Shown here: in pieces, positions 53,213 through 61,851 of the stretch
Numbering within the stretch: position 1 is the stretch's first letter
How the letters are laid out: each line of letters starts with the position of its first letter
Assembly: GCA_934256705.1 (NCBI GenBank)
Contig: CAKQPF010000013.1
Coordinates: forward strand, 3,177 to 67,176
Source of the DNA: an uncultured Prevotella sp.
Lineage (GTDB): Bacteria; Bacteroidota; Bacteroidia; Bacteroidales; Bacteroidaceae
Direction of reading: 5' to 3'
DNA length: 64,000 bases
Made by a program: the position numbers and the translations under genes
Notes under the pieces: generated by a model
What the model was told of the DNA's origin: nothing
Database searches by the model: none
Seen by the model: only the letters and a program-made list of their open reading frames with translations

Positions 53213-54844
53213 ATGGCAAAAGATATTAAATTCGATATGGACGCACGCGATCTCCTCAAAAAGGGTGTAGATCAGCTTGCTAACGCAGTAAAAGTAACTC
53301 TCGGTCCTAAAGGACGCAACGTAGTAATCGAGAAGAAGTTTGGTGCTCCTCAGATTACAAAGGACGGTGTGACCGTAGCAAAGGAGATAGAGCTCGAAGA
53401 TAAGTTTGAGAATACAGGCGCACAGCTCGTCAAGAGCGTTGCTTCAAAGACCGGTGATGACGCTGGTGACGGTACAACAACCGCTACAATCCTCACTCAG
53501 GCTATCGTAACAGAGGGCTTGAAGAACGTTACTGCTGGTGCAAACCCAATGGACTTGAAGCGTGGTATCGACAAGGCAGTCAAGGCAGTAGTGGAGTATA
53601 TCCAGAACAATGCAGAGAAGGTGGACGACAACTACGACAAGATCGAGCAGGTAGCTACAGTCAGTGCCAACAATGATCCAGAGATAGGTAAGCTCCTTGC
53701 AGATGCTTTCCGTAAGGTAAGCAAGGATGGAGTCATCACTATCGAGGAGTCAAAGAGCCGTGACACCCACATCGGAGTAGTAGAAGGTATGCAGTTTGAC
53801 CGCGGTTATCTCTCTGGCTACTTTGTTACTGACACAGAAAGACTTGAGTGCGTAATGGATCATCCATACATCCTCATCTACGATAAGAAGATTTCAAGCC
53901 TCAAGGAATTCCTCCCTATCCTGCAGTCAGTAGCAGAAACAGGACGTGGTCTCCTCGTTATCGCAGAGGATGTGGACTCAGAAGCATTGACCACACTCGT
54001 AGTAAACCGTCTCCGTGCCGGTCTGAAGGTATGTGCTGTCAAGGCTCCAGGCTTCGGTGATCGTCGTAAAGCAATGCTTGAGGATATCGCAGTGCTCACA
54101 GGCGGTTGCGTTATTTCAGAGGAAAAGGGCTTGCGTCTCGACCAGGCTACACTCGATACATTCGGTACAGCCGAGAAGGTAAACATCAGCAAGGACAATA
54201 CTACCATCGTAAATGGTGCTGGCGACAAGGAGTGTATCGCTGAGCGTGTCGCTTCTATCCGCAAGGAAATCGAGAACACCACATCTTCTTACGACAAGGA
54301 AAAGCTTCAGGAGCGCCTTGCAAAGCTCGCTGGTGGCGTTGCAGTGCTCTATGTAGGAGCTAACTCTGAGGTAGAGATGAAGGAGAAGAAGGACCGCGTT
54401 GACGATGCTCTCTGCGCTACTCGTGCTGCTATCGAGGAAGGCGTAGTAGCAGGTGGCGGTACTACTTACATCCGTGCTATCAAGGCTCTTGAGAATCTCA
54501 AGGGTGATAATCAGGATGAACAGACCGGTATTGCCATCGTAAAGCGTGCCATCGAGGAGCCACTTCGCCAGATTTGCTTCAATGCAGGTATCGAAGGTGC
54601 AGTGGTAGTCAATAAGGTGGCTGAGGGCGAAGGTGACTTCGGTTACAATGCTCGTAGAGATACATTCGAGGATCTCCGTGCCGCTGGTATCATCGACCCT
54701 GCAAAGGTTAGCCGTGTAGCTTTGGAGAATGCCGCTTCTATCGCTGGTATCTTCCTCACCACTGAGGCTTGCATCTGCGACAAGCCAGCTCCAGAACCTG
54801 CTATGCCAATGGGTGGCGCACCAGGAATGGGTGGCATGATGTAA
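53213..54844 (+). CDS. groEL: Chaperonin GroEL
   Basis: 543 residues. Nucleotide-binding motif GDGTTTATIL, conserved GPKGRNVVIEKKFG, and the Gly-Met tail ending GGAPGMGGMM. Forms the tetradecameric folding chamber. Highly biased codons. A strong terminator follows at 54884-54927. Confidence 0.99.
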   Translation: MAKDIKFDMDARDLLKKGVDQLANAVKVTLGPKGRNVVIEKKFGAPQITKDGVTVAKEIELEDKFENTGAQLVKSVASKTGDDAGDGTTTATILTQAIVTEGLKNVTAGANPMDLKRGIDKAVKAVVEYIQNNAEKVDDNYDKIEQVATVSANNDPEIGKLLADAFRKVSKDGVITIEESKSRDTHIGVVEGMQFDRGYLSGYFVTDTERLECVMDHPYILIYDKKISSLKEFLPILQSVAETGRGLLVIAEDVDSEALTTLVVNRLRAGLKVCAVKAPGFGDRRKAMLEDIAVLTGGCVISEEKGLRLDQATLDTFGTAEKVNISKDNTTIVNGAGDKECIAERVASIRKEIENTTSSYDKEKLQERLAKLAGGVAVLYVGANSEVEMKEKKDRVDDALCATRAAIEEGVVAGGGTTYIRAIKALENLKGDNQDEQTGIAIVKRAIEEPLRQICFNAGIEGAVVVNKVAEGEGDFGYNARRDTFEDLRAAGIIDPAKVSRVALENAASIAGIFLTTEACICDKPAPEPAMPMGGAPGMGGMM

Positions 54845-54883
54845 TCAATAGCCGCATAGAATATAGAAAATAGTATATCAGGC

Positions 54884-54927
54884 AACAGCCAACTTGAGTG
54901 TAAAAAGCTCGGGTTGGCTGTTTTTTT
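54884..54927 (+). terminator. Terminator after groEL
   Basis: AACAGCCAAC pairs with GTTGGCTGTT, with an inner GAG/CTC stem, followed by T7. Confidence 0.9.
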
Positions 54928-54968
54928 GGGTGTTGTGATTTAGTTTCTACATAGCGAATCGATAAGTT

Positions 54969-55210
54969 TAGGCTGGAAGCCTATACCGAGCAAAGCGAGA
55001 GTAACCCGGGACGCAGTCTCGGGACTATAAACTTGAATGGAAAAGCTGTCTGGAAGACAGTACCTCATAGCGGGTTGGAATAAAGAAATACTTCCCAAAT
55101 TCATCCTTACTTTGGTACTGTCTTCCAGACAGTTGTAAAAGTTTTTATTGTATGTCCCGAGACTTTGTCCCGGGTTACTCTCGCTTTGCTCGGTATTGTC
55201 TTCCAGACAA
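54969..55210. repeat. Long composite palindrome, copy 2
   Basis: About 242 bp between groEL and pgk. Left AGGCTGGAAGCCTATACCGA..., GTAACCCGGGACGCAGTCTC, CTGTCTGGAAGACAGTACC; right arm in reverse order, but its outer end reads TTGTCTTCCAGACAA instead of AGGCTTCCAGCCT, so the outer hairpin module has been exchanged. The rest of the gap (55211-55470) is AT-rich and holds the pgk promoter. Confidence 0.85.
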
Positions 55211-55412
55211 AACGACTTATAAAAAAGGAAAAAGCAGACATAGAATACAATGATTCCTGATACTCTTTTTGTATTTTTATATTTTTATTTATTGATATTT
55301 TATATCCAACAGACACCCAATAAAAAGTAAACTCTAAATAACAGAATTTTTTTTTTTACCTTCATATAAAGATAAAATAGTAGATAATTGCGTGATTGTG
55401 ATTTATTTTTTG

Positions 55413-55420
55413 TAATTTTG
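55413..55420 (+). promoter_or_regulatory. -7 box for pgk
   Basis: TAATTTTG, close to TAnnTTTG, 51 bases before the pgk ATG. Confidence 0.55.
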
Positions 55421-55470
55421 CAGAGTTAAAGGGTGACAAATTTTATTCATTCTAAATATATATCAGAATT

Positions 55471-56739
55471 ATGAAGATCAATGATTACAACTTTGCCGGT
55501 AAGAAGGCAATCGTTCGTGTAGATTTCAATGTACCTCTCAAGGAGGGTAAGATCACTGACGACACACGTATCCGTGGTGCTCTTCCAACTCTCAAGCTCA
55601 TTCTTGAGAAGGGTGGTTCCCTCATCATCATGTCTCACATGGGTAAGCCAAAGGGTAAGGTAAAGCCAGAACTTTCTCTCAGCCAGATTAAGGACGCAGT
55701 TGCTGCCGCTCTCGGTGTGCCAGAGGTGAAGTTTGCTCCTGATTGCGCTAAGGCTCAGGACGCTGCTGCCGCTCTCAAGCCAGGCGAAGTGCTCCTTCTC
55801 GAAAACCTCCGCTACTATCCAGAAGAGGAAGGCAAGCCAGTAGGTATCGACAAGGAAGACCCAGCTTACGAGGATGCAAAGAAGGCAATGAAGGCTTCCC
55901 AGAAGGAGTTTGCCAAGACACTTGCTTCTTACGCAGACTGCTACGTGATGGACGCATTCGGTACTGCACACCGCAAGCACGCTTCTACTGCTGTCATCGC
56001 TGACTATTTCGACGCAGACAACAAGATGCTCGGTCTCCTCATGGAGAAGGAAGTAGCTGCTGTTGACGCTGTACTCGGCAATATCAAGCGCCCATTCGTT
56101 GCTATCATGGGTGGTTCAAAGGTATCTTCCAAGATTGGTATCATCGAGAATCTCCTCGGCAAGGCTGACAAGCTCATCCTCTGCGGTGGTATGACATATA
56201 CATTTGCTAAGGCTCACGGTGGTGAAATCGGTAAGTCTATCGTAGAGATGGACAAGCTCGACGTAGCTCTCAATGTAGAGAAGCTCGCTGCAGAGAAGGG
56301 CGTAGAGCTCGTTATGGCTCCTGATGCAGTCTGCACAGAGGACCTCGACTTTGCTACTATGACCGTAAAGCCAGGTTCTAAGATTGAGGTTTATCCTTCA
56401 AATGCAATTCCTGCAAACATGGAAGGTCTTGATGCAGGTCCTGAGGCTCAGAAGAAGTTTGCTGAAGCAATCAAGGGTGCAAAGACAATCCTGTGGAACG
56501 GTCCTGCCGGAGTATTCGAGTGCGACGACTTCACAGCAGGCTCAAAGGCTATCGGTGATGCTATTGCAGCTGCAACAGCAGAGGGCGCATTCTCTCTCAT
56601 CGGTGGTGGTGACTCAGTAGCATGCTGCACTAAGTTCGGTCTTACCGACAAGGTGTCTTACATCTCTACTGGTGGTGGCGCTCTTCTTGAGGCTATCGAG
56701 GGTAAGGTGCTCCCAGGCGTTGCTGCTATCCAGGGTTAA
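55471..56739 (+). CDS. pgk: Phosphoglycerate kinase
   Basis: 422 residues. N-terminal substrate site VRVDFNVPL and the MSHMGKPKG region; nucleotide site GGGDSVACC; the IMGGSKVSSKI hinge. Converts 1,3-bisphosphoglycerate and ADP to 3-phosphoglycerate and ATP. Monocistronic, highly biased codons, terminator at 56763-56810. Confidence 0.98.
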   Translation: MKINDYNFAGKKAIVRVDFNVPLKEGKITDDTRIRGALPTLKLILEKGGSLIIMSHMGKPKGKVKPELSLSQIKDAVAAALGVPEVKFAPDCAKAQDAAAALKPGEVLLLENLRYYPEEEGKPVGIDKEDPAYEDAKKAMKASQKEFAKTLASYADCYVMDAFGTAHRKHASTAVIADYFDADNKMLGLLMEKEVAAVDAVLGNIKRPFVAIMGGSKVSSKIGIIENLLGKADKLILCGGMTYTFAKAHGGEIGKSIVEMDKLDVALNVEKLAAEKGVELVMAPDAVCTEDLDFATMTVKPGSKIEVYPSNAIPANMEGLDAGPEAQKKFAEAIKGAKTILWNGPAGVFECDDFTAGSKAIGDAIAAATAEGAFSLIGGGDSVACCTKFGLTDKVSYISTGGGALLEAIEGKVLPGVAAIQG

Positions 56740-56762
56740 TCATAGATTAGAAAAATATATAC

Positions 56763-56810
56763 AGACTTGCTCATTGCCGTCGGAAGATGGTGATGGGCAA
56801 GTCTTTTTTT
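56763..56810 (+). terminator. Terminator after pgk
   Basis: AGACTTGC pairs with GCAAGTCT with an inner TCAT/GATG stem, followed by a T run. Confidence 0.88.
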
Positions 56811-56829
56811 GTAGCAATGGTTTCTTGCG

Positions 56830-56859
56830 TCCAACGGTAAAAGCCGTTGGCACAGTGGC
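56830..56859. repeat. GCCACTGTG hairpin element, single reverse copy (56.8 kb)
   Basis: CCAACGG-TAAAAG-CCGTTGG followed by CACAGTGGC (56851-56859); the reverse complement of the 48.6-kb copy. It sits 13 bases before element copy 4 of the 220-bp family. Confidence 0.75.
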
Positions 56860-56872
56860 TTCCTTGGTTGGG

Positions 56873-57092
56873 AATTGTTCTATTTTTCCGTTTGTGGATG
56901 GGGATATGGGAGCGGTGTTGTAACGTATTGATAAACAAAGCGTTGCAAAAGTATAGTTTTTAGGGTGTAAAAGCATAGATATTAGGCTGCAAAAGCTATG
57001 CTATAAGGAGGTAAAAGCTATGATATTGCGATGTGAAAGCTTCGCTCTTGCGTGATAATACCTTTGCCATCGCTCTTTTGTTCTGTTTTTCC
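56873..57092 (+). repeat. Structured 220-bp interspersed element, copy 4
   Basis: Begins AATTGTTCTATTTTTCC, ends TTGTTCTGTTTTTCC; 220 bp. Contains three AAAAGC(A)TAG-type modules. Unlike the other copies the central arms no longer pair well, so this copy looks decayed. Downstream of pgk in the same orientation. A decayed fragment of the long palindrome family (about 57133-57170) follows. Confidence 0.8.
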
Positions 57093-57223
57093 GTACATGA
57101 TTTCTTTTACATTCCCTATTTACTGAGTAGCGGTTACTCTTGCTTTGCTCAGTGTTGTTGTCCTGACATAATTAGTCGTTTAATAGTTATATTGTGTCAT
57201 CTAATGTTAAATAGTGCAAAATC

Positions 57224-57232
57224 GGGGGGGGG
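57224..57232. repeat. Run of nine G
   Basis: Homopolymeric G9 in the intergenic region 268 bases before a large secreted-protein gene and about 60 bases before its -7 box. Confidence 0.9.
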
Positions 57233-57290
57233 TAAAATTAAATGATGTGAATTATTCGGGTGGGTTTTAATGTTTTATCTTTAATAATCG

Positions 57291-57298
57291 TAACTTTG
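57291..57298 (+). promoter_or_regulatory. -7 box for the 1188-residue secreted protein
   Basis: TAACTTTG, giving a leader of about 185 bases before ATG 57492. Confidence 0.55.
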
Positions 57299-57491
57299 TA
57301 TGCTATTGCATAAATATGCAAATGCGAGTATTGACACAACCATAAATTAGAAAACTAAACGACGACTAACGGAATACGATTGACGACAAACGCGATACGT
57401 TTTCATGTTACGACACAATTCTTAAAACCTGACAGTGCTTAGGAGGGTGGCTGTATGCTGGCTTTCCTGACTGACACTAAACACAACCATT

Positions 57492-60400
57492 ATGAATAAT
57501 CTGTTTATTTTCTTCAGCAGAAGAAATTCAATCTTATCATTTGTCATTGCCTTTATTGCGGTCTTGGAGCCACAATGCGTTTCCATGATGGCTCAGACAT
57601 CACAATCCTCAATAGTTTCAGTATCTGATATTTATGCTGAAGCACCCGGTCAAGTGATAACTATGGACAATTATGCCAAGTTTGCTACGCTGGATAATCC
57701 AGGCACTATCAGCACAAACATGAAAGATGAAGAGGCAAGCAAGATATTCGTAATCTATAATAAGGGAACTGGCAAATTCCTTACATTCGGCGGTTACTGG
57801 GGTACTTCAGCGCGTCTCGGTTCTGTGCCTTGTCCTGTTTGGTTGCAGTTGCGTGATAAAGAAACATTGAATAATCAGGATAAATACCTGAGATACCCTG
57901 AGACTCCTGGAATTATTTTGACACAATCTGGTGAGGATGTTGATCATGAAGGTCTGAACAGTGCTGGCAAAGGCTCAGAAACGGACGGATGGAACAAACT
58001 CATTACGAAGAGTAGTTCTATGTATCTGGGAAGTAAAGAAGGAACAGGAAGGAGCAAAGCCAAGTATTATTCTATTCAAATAATAAAGGCGGATAAGACC
58101 GTCAAAAATGTAAGAATAGGGATTTGTACCGAATCTCCCTCTGAAATAGGAGATGGCGTTTTTGAACCCAACAATGAAAAATTCATTTCAGAGCAACTTA
58201 CAGATTTGGATTTGGCAAATGGCGACAAATTGGTAATCAATGCTGATTTGTCAGAATGTATCGCCAATTTTGAAAATATATTTTCTTTAGGCAACAATGT
58301 AGAAAAATGGGCAGAGAATGGTGTGTATAATCTTCATGTATATTATACCAATTCCTCTAAGACTATCCGTGTACATGGGTCATATAATTCCACAACTACC
58401 CAAACAGAAACCAAAATCTCTAACCCTAATAATATAATCTTTAGCATTACCAAAGATGGTTTGACTATTACCGAGGGCATATATCATTATAGCATTCCAT
58501 ACGAAGCTGAGAAGGCTGGAAAACTTGTAAGGTTTAAGTATAATCCGTCTAATGGAAAATATCTTTCAGATGCTGACGGCAATCTCATATTGGATCCTGC
58601 AGGAAAGGCTTTCAAACTTGGCAGTAAATCAACAGAATATATCTATTCCGACTCGCCAGAAGACACAGTCCCTGCGTTGTTTATTTCGCGACGTATCACC
58701 AAAGGTGAAAGTGCGTCAGGACAAGAAGGAAAATTCATTGCATTCTCTGGAAAACCAGACAATCACAGTGCTGCGCCTGAGAAACTGACAGGTGTATATA
58801 CTGACCGAAAACTATACACAACAGATGGAAATGCAAAGCCGGAATTCGCCCGTTGGAGTCTGATTTCGACAGGTGTTCCCGGTGAATACCGTCTTGCCCT
58901 CGATATGAACGTAAATCTTGAGACAGGAAGTCTTAAAACAGACACTAAGAAGGCTACATATTATATGACAGTGTCAGAAGATTTCATTTCCGGAAAATCA
59001 GAATATAAGGATAAAGATGCAGAAAAACAACATTTCTATTATAGCACAGTGGATAAGGATGGTAAGAGAACGTATATCGACCACTTTACGGAAGGACTTC
59101 TGAATGTCAAGATGACAGAAACTGTTCCTACAGATGATTATGGCACATGGAGATTCGTTACCATAAAAGATTATATTGACTTGGTGAAGAAGCAGACCAG
59201 CGTGCTCAAAGAGACTGTAGATATGTCATTCATGCTTTCTGATCCTGACTTTTCTCGAAACAGTGCGGACCTGAATAACTGGAAAGTGGATGAAACATTG
59301 CTGAATGACAAGAATCAGGACAGTCAGGCTGACTACTATTCCCATGCACATCTACGTATAGGGTATGACGGATATTATAAGACAAATGTGGATGATAATA
59401 ACTATAATACTGGTAAGAGTGATTATTTTAATTTCGTAGCAGACGCTACAGACAGAGGTGAAAATAGTATTGATTACTGTGCAAACCATGCCAGATACAC
59501 ATGCACCACAGTGCAGAATGGCGGTTATGGCAAGATGTATCAGTCTGTAAAGGTTACACGTCCGGGATGGTATGTGGTAAGATGCCAGGGACTTAGCACA
59601 GTGGATGCAAAGCTCTATTCTGTCATCAAAGAAGGTGGTGCCTCAGAAAGTAAGACTCTCGAAACACCACTTCTGAAGATTACAGACCAATGGCTGAGAG
59701 ACAGTCTTCATATCCTGAGACAAGAAAATGCTTACTGGCCTTACGACCAGGCTGTACCGATGTATAATGCAGCGGTATATATGAATGATGCTCATGCTTA
59801 CCCTAACGGAGTGGAGAAGACAGCAACGCAATTGATTTATTATATCCATAATGCGTCAAAAGAATCTCCTGCTACCATTGAGTTGGGCGTTCAAATTCCG
59901 GAGACACAATGGAAAAAATTGTATAACACAGAGAATGGTAGTAATATAAATTATACTTCCGACTTCACCGCCTTCGATAATTTCCGCCTCTTATATGGCG
60001 GAGAAGAGACGCATGAGCCATATCTTTTGCTTGATGAAAACGATGAGACGCTGAATCATCTCGACAGTTGCATACATAAATACAAGAGCACTGACACGGT
60101 AAACAAGCATCTGCTGCTCCATCGCACTTTCACTCATAATCAGTGGAATACCATTATTCTTCCAGTCGGTTTGACTAAGCCGCAGTTTGTGGGCGCATTC
60201 GGCGAAGATGCAAGGCTTGCCGAATTGTCATCCATCAACGACAAGAGGATATATTTCAAGACGGTAAAGGAAACAGGAAAATATACCACGTCAGATGGAA
60301 CAACTGATGGGACGGATTATTGGCTCAAGCCAATGACGCCTTATCTCATCAAGATTAAGGAAGAAGGAAAGATAAAAGGCAGCAAGACAGATAAATACAC

Positions 60401-61058
60401 TGCCTACCTCTTCCACTGGGCAGACAATGGAAAGACGTATGAAGAGAAGAGTGTCGGCGGGTCAGCAGACTGCTCCTACTATGATATAGAGAATATAAAT
60501 ATGGTGGAAGGCATTGCCAAGACCAAGACTGACGGCTATTTCGACCACTGGGACTTCAAGGGAATGAAGGGCGATGGACGGTATTCCTACGTCATAAAGG
60601 GACAGACCACAAACTCTGACTCGCACAATGGCACGGTAACAGCCTACGGAATGCTTACCCGCAACTATACTACAAGTGGCGAGAACAACAGAAATACCCT
60701 CCTCAAAGGACACTCGCCGATGGCTGATGCCTATGCCATCACGGTGGCAGAGGATGGAAAACCCGTCATGAAATACAGACCGAATGGCGGTGCATCCAAG
60801 GCTTTCAGATGCTGGTTCCGGTATCATGTGCCACAGACCTCTGCTGCAAAGGCGCAGTTTGCAGTGTTCATCGACGATATCAATGAGCCTCTGAGCATCG
60901 ACGACATCAATGACAATGATTTCGGAACCACCACAGTGGCAAGATACTCAGACGGCATTTACACTCTCGATGGAAGGAAAGTGGGCAAGGCAGGCACGTC
61001 TCTCAATGCCCTTCCTAAGGGATTCTATATCGTGAATGGAAAGAAGATGCACAACTGA
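57492..61058 (+). CDS. Large secreted protein with C-terminal sorting-type tail
   Basis: 1188 residues. N-terminal signal sequence (SILSFVIAFIAVLEPQC... about residues 13-35). The long body is beta-rich, with no enzyme motif that I recognise; two stretches around residues 80-115 and 350-460 with repeats such as FLTFGGYWGTSARLG and KYLSDADGNLILDPAG suggest ricin-like or jelly-roll binding modules, but this is weak. The last ~40 residues, SDGIYTLDGRKV...LPKGFYIVNGKKMHN, resemble the tails of Prevotella exported proteins and Por/type IX secretion sorting domains. Likely surface-located or secreted. A 65-residue ORF follows eight bases later. Confidence 0.7.
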   Translation: MNNLFIFFSRRNSILSFVIAFIAVLEPQCVSMMAQTSQSSIVSVSDIYAEAPGQVITMDNYAKFATLDNPGTISTNMKDEEASKIFVIYNKGTGKFLTFGGYWGTSARLGSVPCPVWLQLRDKETLNNQDKYLRYPETPGIILTQSGEDVDHEGLNSAGKGSETDGWNKLITKSSSMYLGSKEGTGRSKAKYYSIQIIKADKTVKNVRIGICTESPSEIGDGVFEPNNEKFISEQLTDLDLANGDKLVINADLSECIANFENIFSLGNNVEKWAENGVYNLHVYYTNSSKTIRVHGSYNSTTTQTETKISNPNNIIFSITKDGLTITEGIYHYSIPYEAEKAGKLVRFKYNPSNGKYLSDADGNLILDPAGKAFKLGSKSTEYIYSDSPEDTVPALFISRRITKGESASGQEGKFIAFSGKPDNHSAAPEKLTGVYTDRKLYTTDGNAKPEFARWSLISTGVPGEYRLALDMNVNLETGSLKTDTKKATYYMTVSEDFISGKSEYKDKDAEKQHFYYSTVDKDGKRTYIDHFTEGLLNVKMTETVPTDDYGTWRFVTIKDYIDLVKKQTSVLKETVDMSFMLSDPDFSRNSADLNNWKVDETLLNDKNQDSQADYYSHAHLRIGYDGYYKTNVDDNNYNTGKSDYFNFVADATDRGENSIDYCANHARYTCTTVQNGGYGKMYQSVKVTRPGWYVVRCQGLSTVDAKLYSVIKEGGASESKTLETPLLKITDQWLRDSLHILRQENAYWPYDQAVPMYNAAVYMNDAHAYPNGVEKTATQLIYYIHNASKESPATIELGVQIPETQWKKLYNTENGSNINYTSDFTAFDNFRLLYGGEETHEPYLLLDENDETLNHLDSCIHKYKSTDTVNKHLLLHRTFTHNQWNTIILPVGLTKPQFVGAFGEDARLAELSSINDKRIYFKTVKETGKYTTSDGTTDGTDYWLKPMTPYLIKIKEEGKIKGSKTDKYTAYLFHWADNGKTYEEKSVGGSADCSYYDIENINMVEGIAKTKTDGYFDHWDFKGMKGDGRYSYVIKGQTTNSDSHNGTVTAYGMLTRNYTTSGENNRNTLLKGHSPMADAYAITVAEDGKPVMKYRPNGGASKAFRCWFRYHVPQTSAAKAQFAVFIDDINEPLSIDDINDNDFGTTTVARYSDGIYTLDGRKVGKAGTSLNALPKGFYIVNGKKMHN

Positions 61059-61066
61059 CATAAGCT

Positions 61067-61264
61067 ATGACGAATATGAAACTAAAAGATTATATTAGGC
61101 CTACCATAGAGCTTTACGTCATGGATGCTGACGATATCCTTGAAATGGCTCCGCAATCGAAGGCGCAGATTAACTCGGATCCGCCAGATGATGACGACGT
61201 GATATTCGATATTGACAATAGTGATACCAATAGCGGATGGGATTTTGATGACATCACTCTGTAA
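61067..61264 (+). CDS. Small acidic protein following the secreted protein gene
   Basis: 65 residues (or 62 from the ATG at 61076, MKLKDYIRPTIELYVMDADD). No signal peptide. The N-terminal KDYIRPTIELYVMD matches a pattern of short proteins often found in Prevotella beside exported proteins; the C-terminus is rich in Asp and Asn (DPPDDDDVIFDIDNSDTNSG). Only eight bases after the 1188-aa gene, so co-transcribed. Function unknown; a secreted-peptide precursor is possible but unsupported. Confidence 0.55.
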   Translation: MTNMKLKDYIRPTIELYVMDADDILEMAPQSKAQINSDPPDDDDVIFDIDNSDTNSGWDFDDITL

Positions 61265-61381
61265 GGTTGTTTGGCAGACAGTACCATAAACAAGTATCAA
61301 TGGATAAAAATAATGGAAATAATGGATAAAGATATATTTTTTGTTGTTTTTATCCATTGATGTTTTGGGGTCGTATGTCAC

Positions 61382-61599
61382 TGTCTGGAAGACAGTACCG
61401 AGCGAAGCGAGAGTAACCCGGGACACAAAAGTCTCGGGATAAAAAAGAGAGGGGAATAGCTGTCTGGAAGACAGTACCAGATAATCAGAAAATCAAAGGT
61501 ACTGTCTTCCAGACAGCCGTTTTTATGTGGTTGTAAATCCCGAGACTCCGTCCCGGGTTACTCTCGCTTCGCTCGGTATAGGCTTCCAGCCTAAGCTCG
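61382..61599. repeat. Long composite palindrome, copy 3
   Basis: About 218 bp. Left GTCTGGAAGACAGTACCGAG..., right GCTCGGTATAGGCTTCCAGC; outer modules exchanged in the opposite way to copy 2. The inner parts GAGAGTAACCCGGGAC and CTGTCTGGAAGACAGTACC are kept. Followed by low-complexity ACAACAAAACCACC sequence at about 61681-61721. Confidence 0.85.
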
Positions 61600-61737
61600 T
61601 GGCTTTGGTGTTTGGTTGGTCGGTTTGCAGTCTAATATGTAATATAGTGCCTTTGTCGTCAGGTCTGTCTTCCTGGCTACTAACAACAAAACCACCAGAC
61701 AACAAAACCACAAAACCACATTAATCATTTTTAGGTA

Positions 61738-61768
61738 TTGCAAGATTGCGAATGATTTATTAACTTTG
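61738..61768 (+). promoter_or_regulatory. -33/-7 promoter for the membrane protein gene
   Basis: TTG at 61738-61740 and TAACTTTG at 61761-61768 with 20 bases between, close to the Bacteroidetes consensus spacing. Confidence 0.6.
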
Positions 61769-61851
61769 CATCGGCAAAAAAATGTCGCTTTTAGTGACGG
61801 TGAAAATCGTATTAGTTTTGAATTATATTATACAAAAATCACTGACTATCA

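Noticed and set aside
55447..55980. 177-codon antisense open frame over pgk
   Set aside because: Shadow of the biased codon use in pgk.
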